Assembly (NCBI GenBank): GCA_001683735.1
Contig: LUGG01000018.1
Location: forward strand, 651,189 to 715,188
Length of the DNA: 64,000 nt
Direction of reading: 5' to 3'
Source: Grifola frondosa
Taxonomy: Eukaryota > Basidiomycota > Agaricomycetes > Polyporales > Grifolaceae
Both the position numbers and the translations under genes were made by a program. The notes beneath the pieces were generated by a model. That model was not told where the DNA came from. It worked only from the letters and a program-made list of their open reading frames with translations, and did no database searches. Below are positions 23,563-34,859 of this stretch, piece after piece. How positions within the stretch are numbered: the stretch's first letter is position 1; the number at the start of each line of letters is the position of its first letter.

Positions 23563-25152
23563 GGGTGCAAGATTTGACATCAACAGAAAATGAATATTAT
23601 ATTCCATTTGAGACTCAGCATGAGATAGTCCTGTGGGAGTGAATAAGACACTATTGTGTTTGTTCCATTTCTTCGAGAGGTTTCCTGACATGTCATCGCA
23701 GTACATTCATACAGCAAAACTTATGACCCAGTGCTCATTTGCCTTCACACGCTATCAGTTTCCCTCTTGTGGATTGGTTAGTGTCCATGGTGCAATGCTG
23801 TTGGCCTTCGGGTCTTGGATATCTACAATGTGCATGACAGATCAGCATGTTGTTCATGTTTCTCACTTGTCGCAAGAACCTTACCTATGATGCAAGCTAC
23901 ATTCACTAAACCATACAGAGCTGCATCTTGTCAGAGCTCAGGGAAATTTTTTAAAAATTGATTGTGGTGCAATACAAAGTTCTCACACTGAACGACTTGC
24001 CATGCTGCACCTGCATCTGTAATGATCACTTGCATCTGCCAGCATTTCGCATATAATTCCTGTTGTCCATTTTCTAGCTTTGTGAACCATTGGATGAGCA
24101 TGCAAACTGTCACGCCACTCAACATAGCAGGCTCATGGATGAAATAGTCTTGATTGCCAAGGTGGGCCATTGGGGTGATGATGTTGTCGGGAACTTCATG
24201 AAGCCAGCGTGCACCTTGCTGAGCTTCGCTGAGTGTGCAACTGTCAGTATCTTTGAAATAAAATGAGAGATGGGGCTGCACTCGAGAATTGGCCATTTCC
24301 TGTCCCGTAAAGTCAGATGTGGTATATAATTAGTCTTCGAGCATATAAACACATACCTGCACGATAATTTGCTTGAGGTCATTGACATAATATGTATGTC
24401 TAAGGGCCTCCTAATATTGGATACTATTGATGCTGCATGCTTTTTGCAGCATGGCATTGAGAGTCTGCATCGAGCAGACAGATGGAACATCATCCACATC
24501 ATTCACCTTGAGAAGCCACATAAACAGATCGAGTTGCTGCTGTGAGAAGACTGATCATGGGAGATGCATCAATATGTCAAGGGTGCATGTCTAGTATGGG
24601 TGGCCAGCAACAATGAATGTAATGTTTTCAATAAGTGGGGTAAAACTCACAATTTTATCTTGCCATGGATACCATTGACATGATAGCTCAGCCATATCAT
24701 GGTAGTGTGCATGCTTTTGAGCATGAAGTGCAGTGGTAAGCCCATTGTTGATTGCTGAAGCATCATCAGTCCATTATTCGATGATAAGAGTGGCAGAACT
24801 TACTGGTAACACATGGCTCGCTCATTGTGAACTCACTGGGAAGCTCATCCTCTGGACATTCATCATCGTCACCTTCTGATCTGATGGACTCCTCATCAAA
24901 CCTGTCCAGAAGGATCTGCACAATAAGTCCAATGGCATGCTCTTCCTGCGATGGTGCCCGATTGCTATCTTCAGTTGCTTCAAATAGGCCCCAATTTAGT
25001 TGTGGAAGTGGAGACAGACTGCACACTGCTGCATGTTCAGGAGAGACATGGCCAGTTAGGAAAGCCAGCAGTGAGCAGGTGGCACTCTGAATGAGATCTT
25101 GAGAGAATCGTGCATTTACAGCATCCAGGGGAGAGGTGGCATCAGGATGCAA
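23563..25152 (-). mobile_element. Plavaka-like DNA transposon, N-terminal part of transposase (degenerate)
   Basis: Minus-strand continuation of the element at 14939-16803. From 25152 downwards there is a Met-started acidic region (SEGDDDECPEDELPSEF), then LDILMHLP-like text, and QEMANSRVQPHLSFYFKDT, ARWLHEVPDNIITPM and GVTVCMLIQWFTKLENGQQE between 24300 and 23930. Near 23690-23570 it reads CDDMSGNLSKKWNKHNSV and QMEYNIHFLLMSNLAP. Such blocks are common in agaricomycete Plavaka-like proteins. Frameshifts and stops divide it. The CACTA-type ends were not identified. Confidence 0.65.
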
Positions 25153-25452
25153 TGTGCATAAGGCCTTCTACTTGAAAAGGTCCTGATGCTTCGTGCTATT
25201 CTTATGTTGAGTGCATATGATGACACTGGGGGGCGGGGTTGTTTGTCATCACAGAGGCTGCATTTTCACATGCAGCAGCCAGTCCCATCTCTCTTGTCAG
25301 ATAGGACCCACTCTAATTTACCAGTCAGAGGAGTTCTCACAGTGATGAATTTATGACACCTGCTCCTCAAAATCTCAATATTTATGTTTCTCATGACAAC
25401 ACAATCCAGCTTCTTAATTATTTATAAAATATTGAGGGATACCACCCATTAC

Positions 25453-25820
25453 TAGTGTTGCTGTAGCTAAGTCAGGCTTAAATGATATATGACTCATAAC
25501 TTGTGCAGTTCTTCAGATATCACAGCTTACCTTCATTTTGTAGTCTAGATATAGCGACATGTACATGCCAAAGGAAAAAATGTTATACTTTGTATTGATG
25601 GAGATATGGCCAAAAAGCCGATTGTAAAGTCCAACTTTTTAGTTTGCTTTTTTACCAATGTAACTGAAGTTGAAACATAAGAAAGCTAATGGTTGTGTTA
25701 CATCCAAATACATATACATCCTAGCTATTATTTTCAATTAAGATCATGTAATTATTTGCAAAACTCATGTCAAAATATCTAAAAAGCTGAAACAGGTGTG
25801 ACTAAATCATGGCAACACTA
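25453..25820 (-). mobile_element. hAT-like MITE, copy 3
   Basis: Reverse orientation: starts TAGTGTTGCTGTAGCTAAG, ends GGCAACACTA. Target duplication CCCATTAC (25445-25452) and CCCATTGC (25821-25828), one transition. 368 bp. Confidence 0.92.
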
Positions 25821-26213
25821 CCCATTGCCATTCCATTATCCCTTTCATCACATCCATTTCTTTCCATCCAACTATCTTCCTAACACCAGAATTGAACATG
25901 TATACAAACTTCACAATCCTGAGAAACCCCATAAATTGATTGATATAATTATGTGCTCCACTTTTGATGTCCTTCATCTCCTCTCATACTTTTGATCCAC
26001 AGCAGTCATGAACTTCATTTCACATGATACAATTTGTTGTCTTTATTCTTTCCTTATACTTCATAACAATATTGATATCATCAACTCTGTGCTTGTCTTT
26101 CAACATTTCTCTCAAGCACAAAAGACTATTGAATACATTCAAAAGTATGTTCAATGTGGCTTCAAATTCATATTTAGCAGAGCTGAATGGAGAAAAATTT
26201 CAGATGATGAAAA
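25821..26213. other. Flank between MITE copy 3 and the foldback element
   Basis: Short ORFs only (for example a Phe/Ser/His-rich frame at 26008), no recognised domain. Its last 8 bases, GATGAAAA, are the target duplication of the foldback element. Confidence 0.5.
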
Positions 26214-26569
26214 CACTTCAGGGCACCGTTTATCCCTAGCTCTTAGCCTCGACAGTTTCCATTGAAAGTCAAGGCTAATAGGCTCTCAGAGACTGGTCCT
26301 CCCATGGGATCTGAGTAAGGCCCATGGGCCCTAGTGGGAGGTCCCATTTTGTAGGAGGTCCTTTGATGGGAGGTACTAACATATTTTATAGGTACAGGTT
26401 CCAAAGTTCTAGGTCTTCCCAATAACATATGGACCTCCCATGTTTTGGTCACTTGTCACGGGGTGTTAGGGGTCAATATGGACATCCTGTAGCCAGAATA
26501 AATGTGAATTTCTTTATCGGTCAGTTACTATTTTATAACTAATTACTAATGCTTAGGACCTCCTAACAG

Positions 26570-27312
26570 CATTTGTGGGACATCCTGTGCTAATATTGGG
26601 ACATCCTGTACCAATATTGGGCCATCCTGGACTAAGTTGGACATCCTCTAACAATGTTGGGACATCCTGTATTGATATCAGGACCTCCTATATCAATATC
26701 AGGACATCCTATATTAATATTGGGACATCCTCTACCAATGTTGGGACCTCCTGGACTAATGTTGGGACATCCTGTATTAACATCAGGACCTCCTGTATTA
26801 CTTTTGGGATCTCCTGTATAATGATTGGGACCTCCTATAAATATCAGGACATCCTATATCAATGTTGGGATCTCCTGTATTAATATCAGGATCTCCTGTA
26901 TTAATATCAGGACCTCCTGCATTAATATTGAGACTCCTGCATTAATATTGGGACATCCTGTAGCAATGTTGGGACATCCTGTATTAATATCAGGACATCC
27001 TATATCAATATTGGGACATCCTCTACCAATGTTGGGACATCCTGTATTAGTATCAGGACCTCCTGTATTACTTTTGGGATCTCCTGTATAATGATTGGGA
27101 CCTTCTATAAATATCAGGACATCCTATATCAATATCAGGACCTCCTGCATTAATATTGGGACCTCCTGATTTACTATTAGGACCTCCTATATTAATATTG
27201 GAACACTTTATATTACTATTGGGACCTCCTATAAATATCAGGACCTCCTGTATTAATATTGGGACCTCCTGCATTTAATATCAGGACCTCCGGTATTAAT
27301 ATTGGGTCATTT
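26570..27312 (+). repeat. Minisatellite of the left foldback arm
   Basis: About 30 units of roughly 22-25 bp, of the form GGGACATCCTGTATTAATAT, with GGACCTCCTG variants. Translation gives a GHPVLIL-like periodic peptide, which I regard as non-coding. Confidence 0.9.
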
Positions 27313-28581
27313 CACATTTATTAATGGGAAATTTTCAGTACTCAGGTGATCTTGATAGCATTTATCGGAAAGTACATTTCTATTAACAGAACCTTTGGAT
27401 GATTGTAATACAATTATGGCACTATTATATATATAATATTAAATCACTATAGTATAATATGGGGTCATTGTATTATAATATTGGGATATTGTAAAATAAT
27501 ACAGAATCATTGTAATACAATACTAGCACATTGTAATATAATATTGGAGCATTATAATACAATATAACATCATTGTAATAATATTAAGGCTTTGTAATAT
27601 AATTTGAAATGGTTGTAATATAAATGTAATATAATATAAATTTGTCATATGTCATGAAAACATACCACTTTTGATATATTTTGGCTTTAGCCACTATGTG
27701 TTTTTTTCTTCATTTCTCCCTCAACTCTCAGGCTTTCCTGTACAGCTACTATAATGTTTGCTAGTATACTAGCAGCCAGCATTACAATGCGAACCCAACA
27801 CACCAGGTCCTGCTATTGCTATAACTTAGGACTAATAATTTTTTTAAATATTCAAATTATCTCCAATATAGTATTGATACTGATATGATATTTGCACACC
27901 CATATTCGTATGTTGCGGGGCTTTCAGCAGATATAGCATTTGTCATATGTTGCGAAAACATACCGCATTTGATATGTTTTGGTTTCAGCCACCATATGTT
28001 TTTTCTTTATTTCTCCCTCAATTCTGCACAGTTTTTCTTCATCTTGGGTTCGTCTGAAAGCGCTCATTGAGGAGAATCAGAATATGTACATATTTCTGTG
28101 ATATTAAAATAAAAACATACATTTTGGGCAGCCACTCCAGAGTGTTCTGCTGAATTTCTCCCTCAAATCTTCACCAAATCTCTTGGTTCCTTTATACCCT
28201 TTGTCGCCTAAATGTCCAATTTAATGTTCTGAATTTAGTTTGGCAGATTATAGGGCAGAAAACATACCAATTCTGGCAGCTGTAGGCTCAGCCACACCAG
28301 AATTCCTTCCCCTCCTCCTTCCTCAATTCTTCATGGAATCTCTCAGTTTAATTTTCCCTTTGGTCCTATTTATGTGTTTTTTGATTCTATGCATAATACA
28401 GGACCCCAAACAATAATGGAATTTCGTCTCCCCCTGCTTTGCTGGCAGGTATCCCTCCAATTTGGGAAATGAATAGTGGACAGATTCTGAATGCAGGGCA
28501 AGGTCTGAAAGACAGCAGTTATGTCGATAAAATGATGTTTTCCCTGAAATAATCCGTCTAGTATCCATCTCACAACACACA

Positions 28582-29287
28582 TAACAATATTCAGGGGTGG
28601 CTGAAACAATTCCTCCTGGCCTCCGAGATGGAATTTGTCCCAAATTTCAAGCGGACTTCTGCAGTGTATTTATATATATTGGGATTCACATATTAGCCAA
28701 AAATCATGCTTATCAGAGTGGAACTCAGTTGGTGGAACCTTATCAGCTTCCTCAATAGATCACACAAATGTACTACTATATGGAATTTATTCCAAGATCA
28801 GATTCAATGACCCAATAGGGGTCTAATATAGCTTTAAAACAAGCCTAACATTATGCAAGATGATGAGGAAATGAGGGAGTAATTAAGGGATCAGTGTATT
28901 TGCCCCTGATTCAAGCACAGGTGACTTGAGCTTGGTACAGCAGTAGTGCAGCAGTATTAAGAATTCAGCCACAATTAGGTATCCTCCCCATATCTCCCCC
29001 ACTTCCTCATGGATTCTCTTGATATTTACTGTGTATTGTAGATACAGATGTATACTATATTTCCCCTTATTATTATGGTTTTAAAGCTGCCACAAAGTTC
29101 AGTAGCAGGGGGGATCATATGTAAGTATTTGGGGTGCAGCACTGTGAATTTTGGAGTAATGACATAAAAAAGGACTATTCTATGAGGAACATATAATACA
29201 GAATATGTGCACAAAAAAATAAAAAACAAGCAACTGGATGGGAAGATATTGGGTGATCAGTGTGGCAACTGCCACCCAAGCTTGGTT
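28582..29287. other. Loop of the foldback element
   Basis: 706 bp of unique sequence between the arms. Only short ORFs, none recognised; no promoter or terminator can be supported. Confidence 0.8.
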
Positions 29288-30554
29288 TGTGTGTTGTGAG
29301 ATGGATACTAGACGGATTATTTCAGGGAAAACATCATTTTATCGACATAACTGCTGCCTTTCAGACCTTGCCCTGCATTCCAGAATCTGTCCACTATTCA
29401 TTTCCCAAATTGGAGGGATACCTGCCAGCAAAGCAGGGGGAGACGAAATTCCATTATTGTTTGGGTCCTGTATTATGCATAGAATCAAAAACACATAAAT
29501 AGGACCAAAGGGAAAATTAAACTAGAGATTCCATGAAGAATTGAGGAAGGAGGAGGGGAAGGAATTCTGGTGTGGCTGAGCCTACAGCTGCCAGAATTGG
29601 TATGTTTTCTGCCCTATAATCTGCCAAACTAAATTCAGAACATTAAATTGGACATTTAGGCGACAAAGGGTATAAAGGAACCAAGAGATTTGGTGAAGAT
29701 TTGAGGGAGAAATTCAGCAGAACACTCTGGAGTGGCTGCCCAAAATGGTATGTTTTTATTTTAATATCAACAGAAATATGTACATATTCTGATTCTCCTC
29801 AATGAGCGCTTTCAGACGAACCCAAGATGAAGAAAAACTGTGCAGAATTGAGGGAGAAATAAAGAAAAAACATATGGTGGCTGAAACCAAAACATATCAA
29901 ATGCGGTATGTTTTCGCAACATATGACAAATGCTATATCTGCTGAAAGCCCCGCAACATACGAATATGGGTGTGCAAATATCATATCAGTATCAATACTA
30001 TATATGGAGATATTTGAATATTTAAAAAATTATTAGTCCTAAGTTATAGCAATAGCAGGACCTGGTGTGTTGGGTTCACATTGTAATGCTGGCTGCTAGT
30101 ATACTAGCAAACATTATAGTAGCTGTACAGGAAAGCCTGAGAGTTGAGGGAGAAATGAAGAAAAAAACACATAGTGGCTAAAGCCAAAATATATCAAAAG
30201 TGGTATGTTTTCATGACATATGACAAATTTATATTATATTACATTTATATTACAACCATTTCAAATTATATTACAAAGCCTTAATATTATTACAATGATG
30301 TTATATTGTATTAAATGCTCCAATATTATATTACAATGTGCTAGTATTGTATTACAATGATTCTGTATTATTTTACAATATCCCAATATTATAATACAAT
30401 GACCCCATATTATACTATAGTGATTTAATATTATTAATTATATAATAGTGCCATAATTGTATTACAATCATCCAAAGGTTCTGTTAATAGAAATGTACTT
30501 TCCGATAAATGCTATCAAGATCACCTGAGTACTGAAAATTTCCCATTAATAAAT

Positions 30555-31296
30555 GTGAAATGACCCAATATTAATACCGGAGGTCCTGATATTAAATGCA
30601 GGAGGTCCCAATATTAATACAGGAGGTCCTGATATTTATAGGAGGTCCCAATAGTAATATAGAGTGTTCCAATATTAATATAGGAGGTCCTAATAGTAAA
30701 TCAGGAGGTCCCAATATTAATGCAGGAGGTCCTGATATTGATATAGGATGTCCTGATATTTATAGAAGGTCCCAATCATTATACAGGAGATCCCAAAAGT
30801 AATACAGGAGGTCCTGATACTAATACAGGATGTCCCAACATTGGTAGAGGATGTCCCAATATTGATATAGGATGTCCTGATATTAATACAGGATGTCCCA
30901 ACATTGTACAGGAGGTCCCAAATATTACAGGAGTCTCCAATATTAATGCAGGAGGTCCTGATTAATCAGGAGTCCTGATATTAATCAGGAGATCCCAACA
31001 TTGATATAGGATGTCCTGATATTTATAGGAGGTCCCAATCATTATACAGGAGATCCCAAAAGTAATACAGGAGGTCCTGATGTTAATACAGGATGTCCCA
31101 ACATTAGTCCAGGAGGTCCCAACATTGGTAGAGGATGTCCCAATATTGATATAGGATGTCCTGATATTGATATAGGAGGTCCTGATATCAATACAGGATG
31201 TCCCAACATTGGTAGAGGATGTCCCAACATTAGTCCAGGATGGCCCAATATTGGTACAGGATGTCCCAATATTAGCACAGGATGTCCCACAAATGC
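30555..31296 (-). repeat. Minisatellite of the right foldback arm
   Basis: Mirror image of 26570-27312 with a few unit-level indels (for example around 30905-30990), where the two arms differ most. Confidence 0.9.
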
Positions 31297-31658
31297 TGTT
31301 AGGAGGTCCTAAGCATTAGTAATTAGTTATAAAATAGTAACTGACCGATAAAGAATTCATATTTATTCTGGCTACAGGATGTCCATATTGACCCCTAACA
31401 CCCCGTGACAAGTGACCAAAACATGGGAGGTCCATATGTTATTGGGAAGACCTAGAACTTTGGAACCTGTACCTATAAAATATGTCAGTACCTCCCATCA
31501 AAGGACCTCCTACAAAATGGGACCTCCCACTAGGGCCCATGGGCCTTACTCAGATCCCATGGGAGGACCAGTCTCTGAGAGCCTATTAGCCTTGACTTTC
31601 AATGGAAACTGTCGAGGCTAAGAGCTAGGGATAAACGGTGCCCTGAAGTGGATGAAAA

Positions 31659-32339
31659 ACCTATACAAGCTCTCCAGGATTTGCCTGGTGCAATGTGGAT
31701 TTTTTGTTTGATACTGTTATGGTTGCTGATATTTTTCTACTAAACAACATTATTTCATCCAGCCTGAATGACAACTTACTACATGGTCATTAACTGGCCT
31801 TTCTTGCTACAATAATTGCTCAAGACTCAGATACATTGCTGATCCTAATGTTGAAAATGCAGTCTTGGATGTAATTATTTGAATATTCCTATGTGATATC
31901 CTTCTCCTTCAGTTCTCAATTTTGAGCTTGCATCTCATTCCCATGGACATAATATGTTCCCTTATAATGTAGGGTACATAACAAAATGCATCCTACAATT
32001 CTATGGTCTGTACAATATAATACAACTGAAAATGTAATTATTTGAAAACCACATAGTTGATGTAAATTGATCGAATGCATGAAAAAATTATAACATGCAA
32101 CAGATGCCTCATATAATTGACTCAATAAGATGGGCACACAATTTAATATATAGCACACAATTCAATTGTTTTTTCAACATCATTCATTTAACTCACACAG
32201 AACATTTGACTCACACAATACAAACAATGTAACATACACAGGGGATACAAGTACATTACTTCATGGACAAAGATATGGTAGTCATGCAGACATGGATGGT
32301 GATATCACATTGTCACCCATTATCTTCATGACCATTCAG
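31659..32339. other. AT-rich stretch without recognised gene
   Basis: Follows the right target duplication of the foldback element. No domain, tandem repeat or terminal repeat recognised. Confidence 0.45.
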
Positions 32340-33379
32340 TTGATTATAATTGCGAGCACAGCGAGCATACATTGATTAAGGGGTGAACGATCCACACTCA
32401 TGCCAGACAAATAAGTACAAATTCTACTGTGCACTGACAGGATATTCGAAAAAACATAGAGATTCTGACCCATTGAGGTCTGGATGATAATTAATGAAGG
32501 CACAGTCGAAGCACAGTGCAATGCCCCACCACATCGGCGTAATATGAAGGTGTTCATGGTGCATCCATCCAATGCCAGAGGGGTCATTAGGAGCATAATA
32601 TGTGGATGCAGCAGAGAGAAAAAACTGATATCTTCTTGTCAAATTCGGGGCAGTCCTGCAGCGAGACCTCAAGTTCTGGAAGTGCACTATTCGGATTTAA
32701 CTGGTTGTACAGGAATCAGCATATTAGCTCCTTCAATCTAGGCTGTTTGATATAGTTTTCTAGAGCAACTGCTGTACATGGAAGCTTGGTCTCTGTATGA
32801 CAAGTGAGTGAGTACTTGTTATTCATGAGAATTCAGAACTTACATGCAGTCACAGCCATAACAACATATGTGAGAATGGTGGGTCCTGACACAGTGCCAT
32901 CATCATCTTGTGCTTGATCGCACTTTCAGTGTGTCTTCTTGGTGACTGGTATTTCTTCTTTCAGGTCCTCATTGAGATCTGATGTAATAGTTAGTTTATC
33001 ATGCAATTCAAATAAAAAATCACATACGTAGCTTCAAATATTCTTCTAGCAAACAAGGCCATGCAAGCATCCCTCGGTCTGCAAAATCAATATGAGATGT
33101 GGCAAGTTTGGCATGATGCTGATTCCTCAGCAATATTTGGCCCATTGCTTTATATTTGTTAGAATGCCACCAAGGATCCTTGACTGCCTCGATGTGTTTG
33201 GATTCTGTTATCGATGAGCATAGACCATTGGGAGCAACGAATTCCCATATGAGATTATAATAATGGCAAAGTGAATGCTGACAAGGAAGATTAAAGCCTT
33301 CTGGCTGTACACCAGTCATCTGGAAGATGTCCTGATTAGCATAGAAAAGGTCTAAAGCTTTATTGAGCTGGTGCAGCAT
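32340..33379 (-). mobile_element. Second Plavaka-like transposase relic, C-terminal region
   Basis: The minus strand reads, at 33379-33020, QEGFNLPCQHSLCHYY-like text (actual start MLHQLNKALDLFY), then GLCSSITESKHIEAVKDPW, a block I associate with large agaricomycete cut-and-paste transposases. Further downstream, 32687-32427 carries YYAPNDPSGIGWMHHEHLH and ALCFDCAFINYHPDLNG, also usual near the end of such proteins. Stops and lost frame between the blocks show decay. Family naming is tentative. Confidence 0.6.
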
Positions 33380-33427
33380 CTTCGGAGTGTGAATGTTGCG
33401 GCAAACTGGATATCAGAATTCAAGGAA

Positions 33428-33910
33428 ACCCGAGCCCATTCAGTCACCCTCTCTGTTAGTAACAGCCAGCTGGTGTTCGGCAAAACCTGTCTTCACAGGC
33501 GAGCCAGTCCCGGCCAGATGAGCATAATTTGCTATAATTAGGGTTCGGCCAGTGGGGTCTCGGTGCATTATGACCTGCTGATTTTTCAAAATTTAAAGAT
33601 TTACTTATAGTCTGAAATGTGAGTATGCACTCTAAAGATGCATTGATATTTTGGGGTTTGAGGGTATACACCAGACATTCACTTATGGTCCATTGTATAC
33701 TTTAAAAGTGTATTTATATTTCAGACATTGATTTATATTCACAATAATCATGTTTACCTCGGACATGTATGTATATTTCATGCTTATTCTCGGTGTTACA
33801 GTATGTGCACCAAAAAATATTAATTTCTCGGCCTTAAAGTGTTTGCATCAAAAATATATTAATTTTTTGGTGTTACAGTGTTTACACCCAATATATATTT
33901 ATCCTCACCT
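33428..33910 (+). repeat. Dispersed module plus tandem tail, copy at 33 kb
   Basis: Starts GAGCCCATTCAGTCACCCTC, continues AACAGCCAGC...GCATAATTTGCTATAATT, and passes into a tail of variants of CGGTGTTACAGTATGTGCACCAAAAATATATT. A close relative lies at 59158-59810 and more distant ones near 7965 and 56080. Non-coding. Confidence 0.85.
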
Positions 33911-34286
33911 CCGGTACTGAGCACTCTCCAACATACTAGCTAGCATTGCAGCTGCTGCAAAGGTGACTTTCCTGCAACAGAACGTCACTGGGACTTTGCA
34001 TGAAATATATGCAGGCCATGCTCTGACAAATGAAGACTCATCATTCGGCTACCTGCTATATATCTGCCAAATTGTTTCTTTGCAGGTGAAGGCCTACCAC
34101 CTCATACTCATTGTGGTCACTGTCGCAAGCACAAGAAATGCACTTGATGTCGCAAGATCAAGAAAACAACTCACTTTAACCATCCGTCCCATAATGGAAA
34201 TCCCATGGGCACATTGTTCAAGATGTGTGACAAGTGCCAGCAGTCTCGCATTAAATTTGGTCTTTGCTCAAAATCAAGCTATGATG

Positions 34287-34668
34287 TAGTGTTGCTGCAG
34301 CTAAGTCAGGCCTAAATGATATATGACTCATAACGTGGGCATGTTTTTAGATATCATAGTGACCTTACATTCATTTCGTAGCCTATATATAGCCGCATAC
34401 TCTTGCCAAATATCAAAATGTTATATTTCATATTGATGGAGATATAGCCAAAATGCTGATTGCAAAGTCTGACTTTTTAGTCAGCTTTCTTTACCAATGT
34501 AACTGAAATTGAAACATATTCAAGATAATTATGCAAATGATGGTGTTACATTCAAATACATATACATCTTAGCTATGAATTTAAATTAAGATTATGTCAT
34601 TATCTGCAAAATTCATGTCAGAATATCTAAAAAGCTGAAACAGGTGTGACTAAGCCGTGGCAACACTA
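34287..34668 (-). mobile_element. hAT-like MITE, copy 4
   Basis: TAGTGTTGCTGCAGCTAAG to GGCAACACTA, 382 bp. No matching 8-mers flank it: CTATGATG on the left, GAACCTTA on the right. On the right it abuts a fragment of the foldback element, so a rearrangement has replaced one flank. Confidence 0.9.
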
Positions 34669-34672
34669 GAAC

Positions 34673-34780
34673 CTTACTCCGATCCCATGGGTGGACCAGT
34701 CTATCAGAGGCTATTAGCCATGACAAACAATAGAAACTGTCGAGGCTAAGAGCTAGGGATAAAGGGCGCCCTGAAGTGGA
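34673..34780 (+). mobile_element. Orphan terminus of a second foldback element
   Basis: About 108 bp matching the outer end of the right foldback arm (31546-31650), ending GCGCCCTGAAGTG. Shared blocks: GATCCCATGGG, GGACCAGTCT, AAACTGTCGAGGCTAAGAG and CTAGGGATAAA. Roughly 85 percent identical by eye. No arm or minisatellite follows. Confidence 0.85.
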
Positions 34781-34859
34781 CATTCCCACGTATAATGTAA
34801 ATACCAGCTCACTCTGAAATAGATTGCTACACCCATTCTTGATGAAAATGCAATTAATG

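Larger units (their letters stand above)
26214..31650. mobile_element. Giant foldback transposon with 2.36-kb inverted arms
   Basis: Left arm 26214-28581 and right arm 29288-31650 are reverse complements with only scattered substitutions and a few small indels. The ends are CACTTCAGGGCACCG and CGGTGCCCTGAAGTG. A perfect 8-bp direct repeat GATGAAAA flanks it (26206-26213 and 31651-31658), so it moved as one unit of 5437 bp. Each arm has, from the outside in: a unique end of about 350 bp, a minisatellite, AT-rich ATTGTAATATAAT repeats, then a segment shared with dispersed repeats elsewhere. No transposase is visible in the arms or the 706-bp loop. The 8-bp duplication would fit hAT, P or KDZ/Zisupton-type transposases; I cannot choose. 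Confidence 0.95.

Noticed and set aside
26570..27312. CRISPR-like spaced repeats and a GHPVLIL periodic peptide
   Set aside because: Units are contiguous 22-25-bp minisatellite copies without distinct spacers. The peptide is the translation of the repeat and appears in several frames. The host is a eukaryote.
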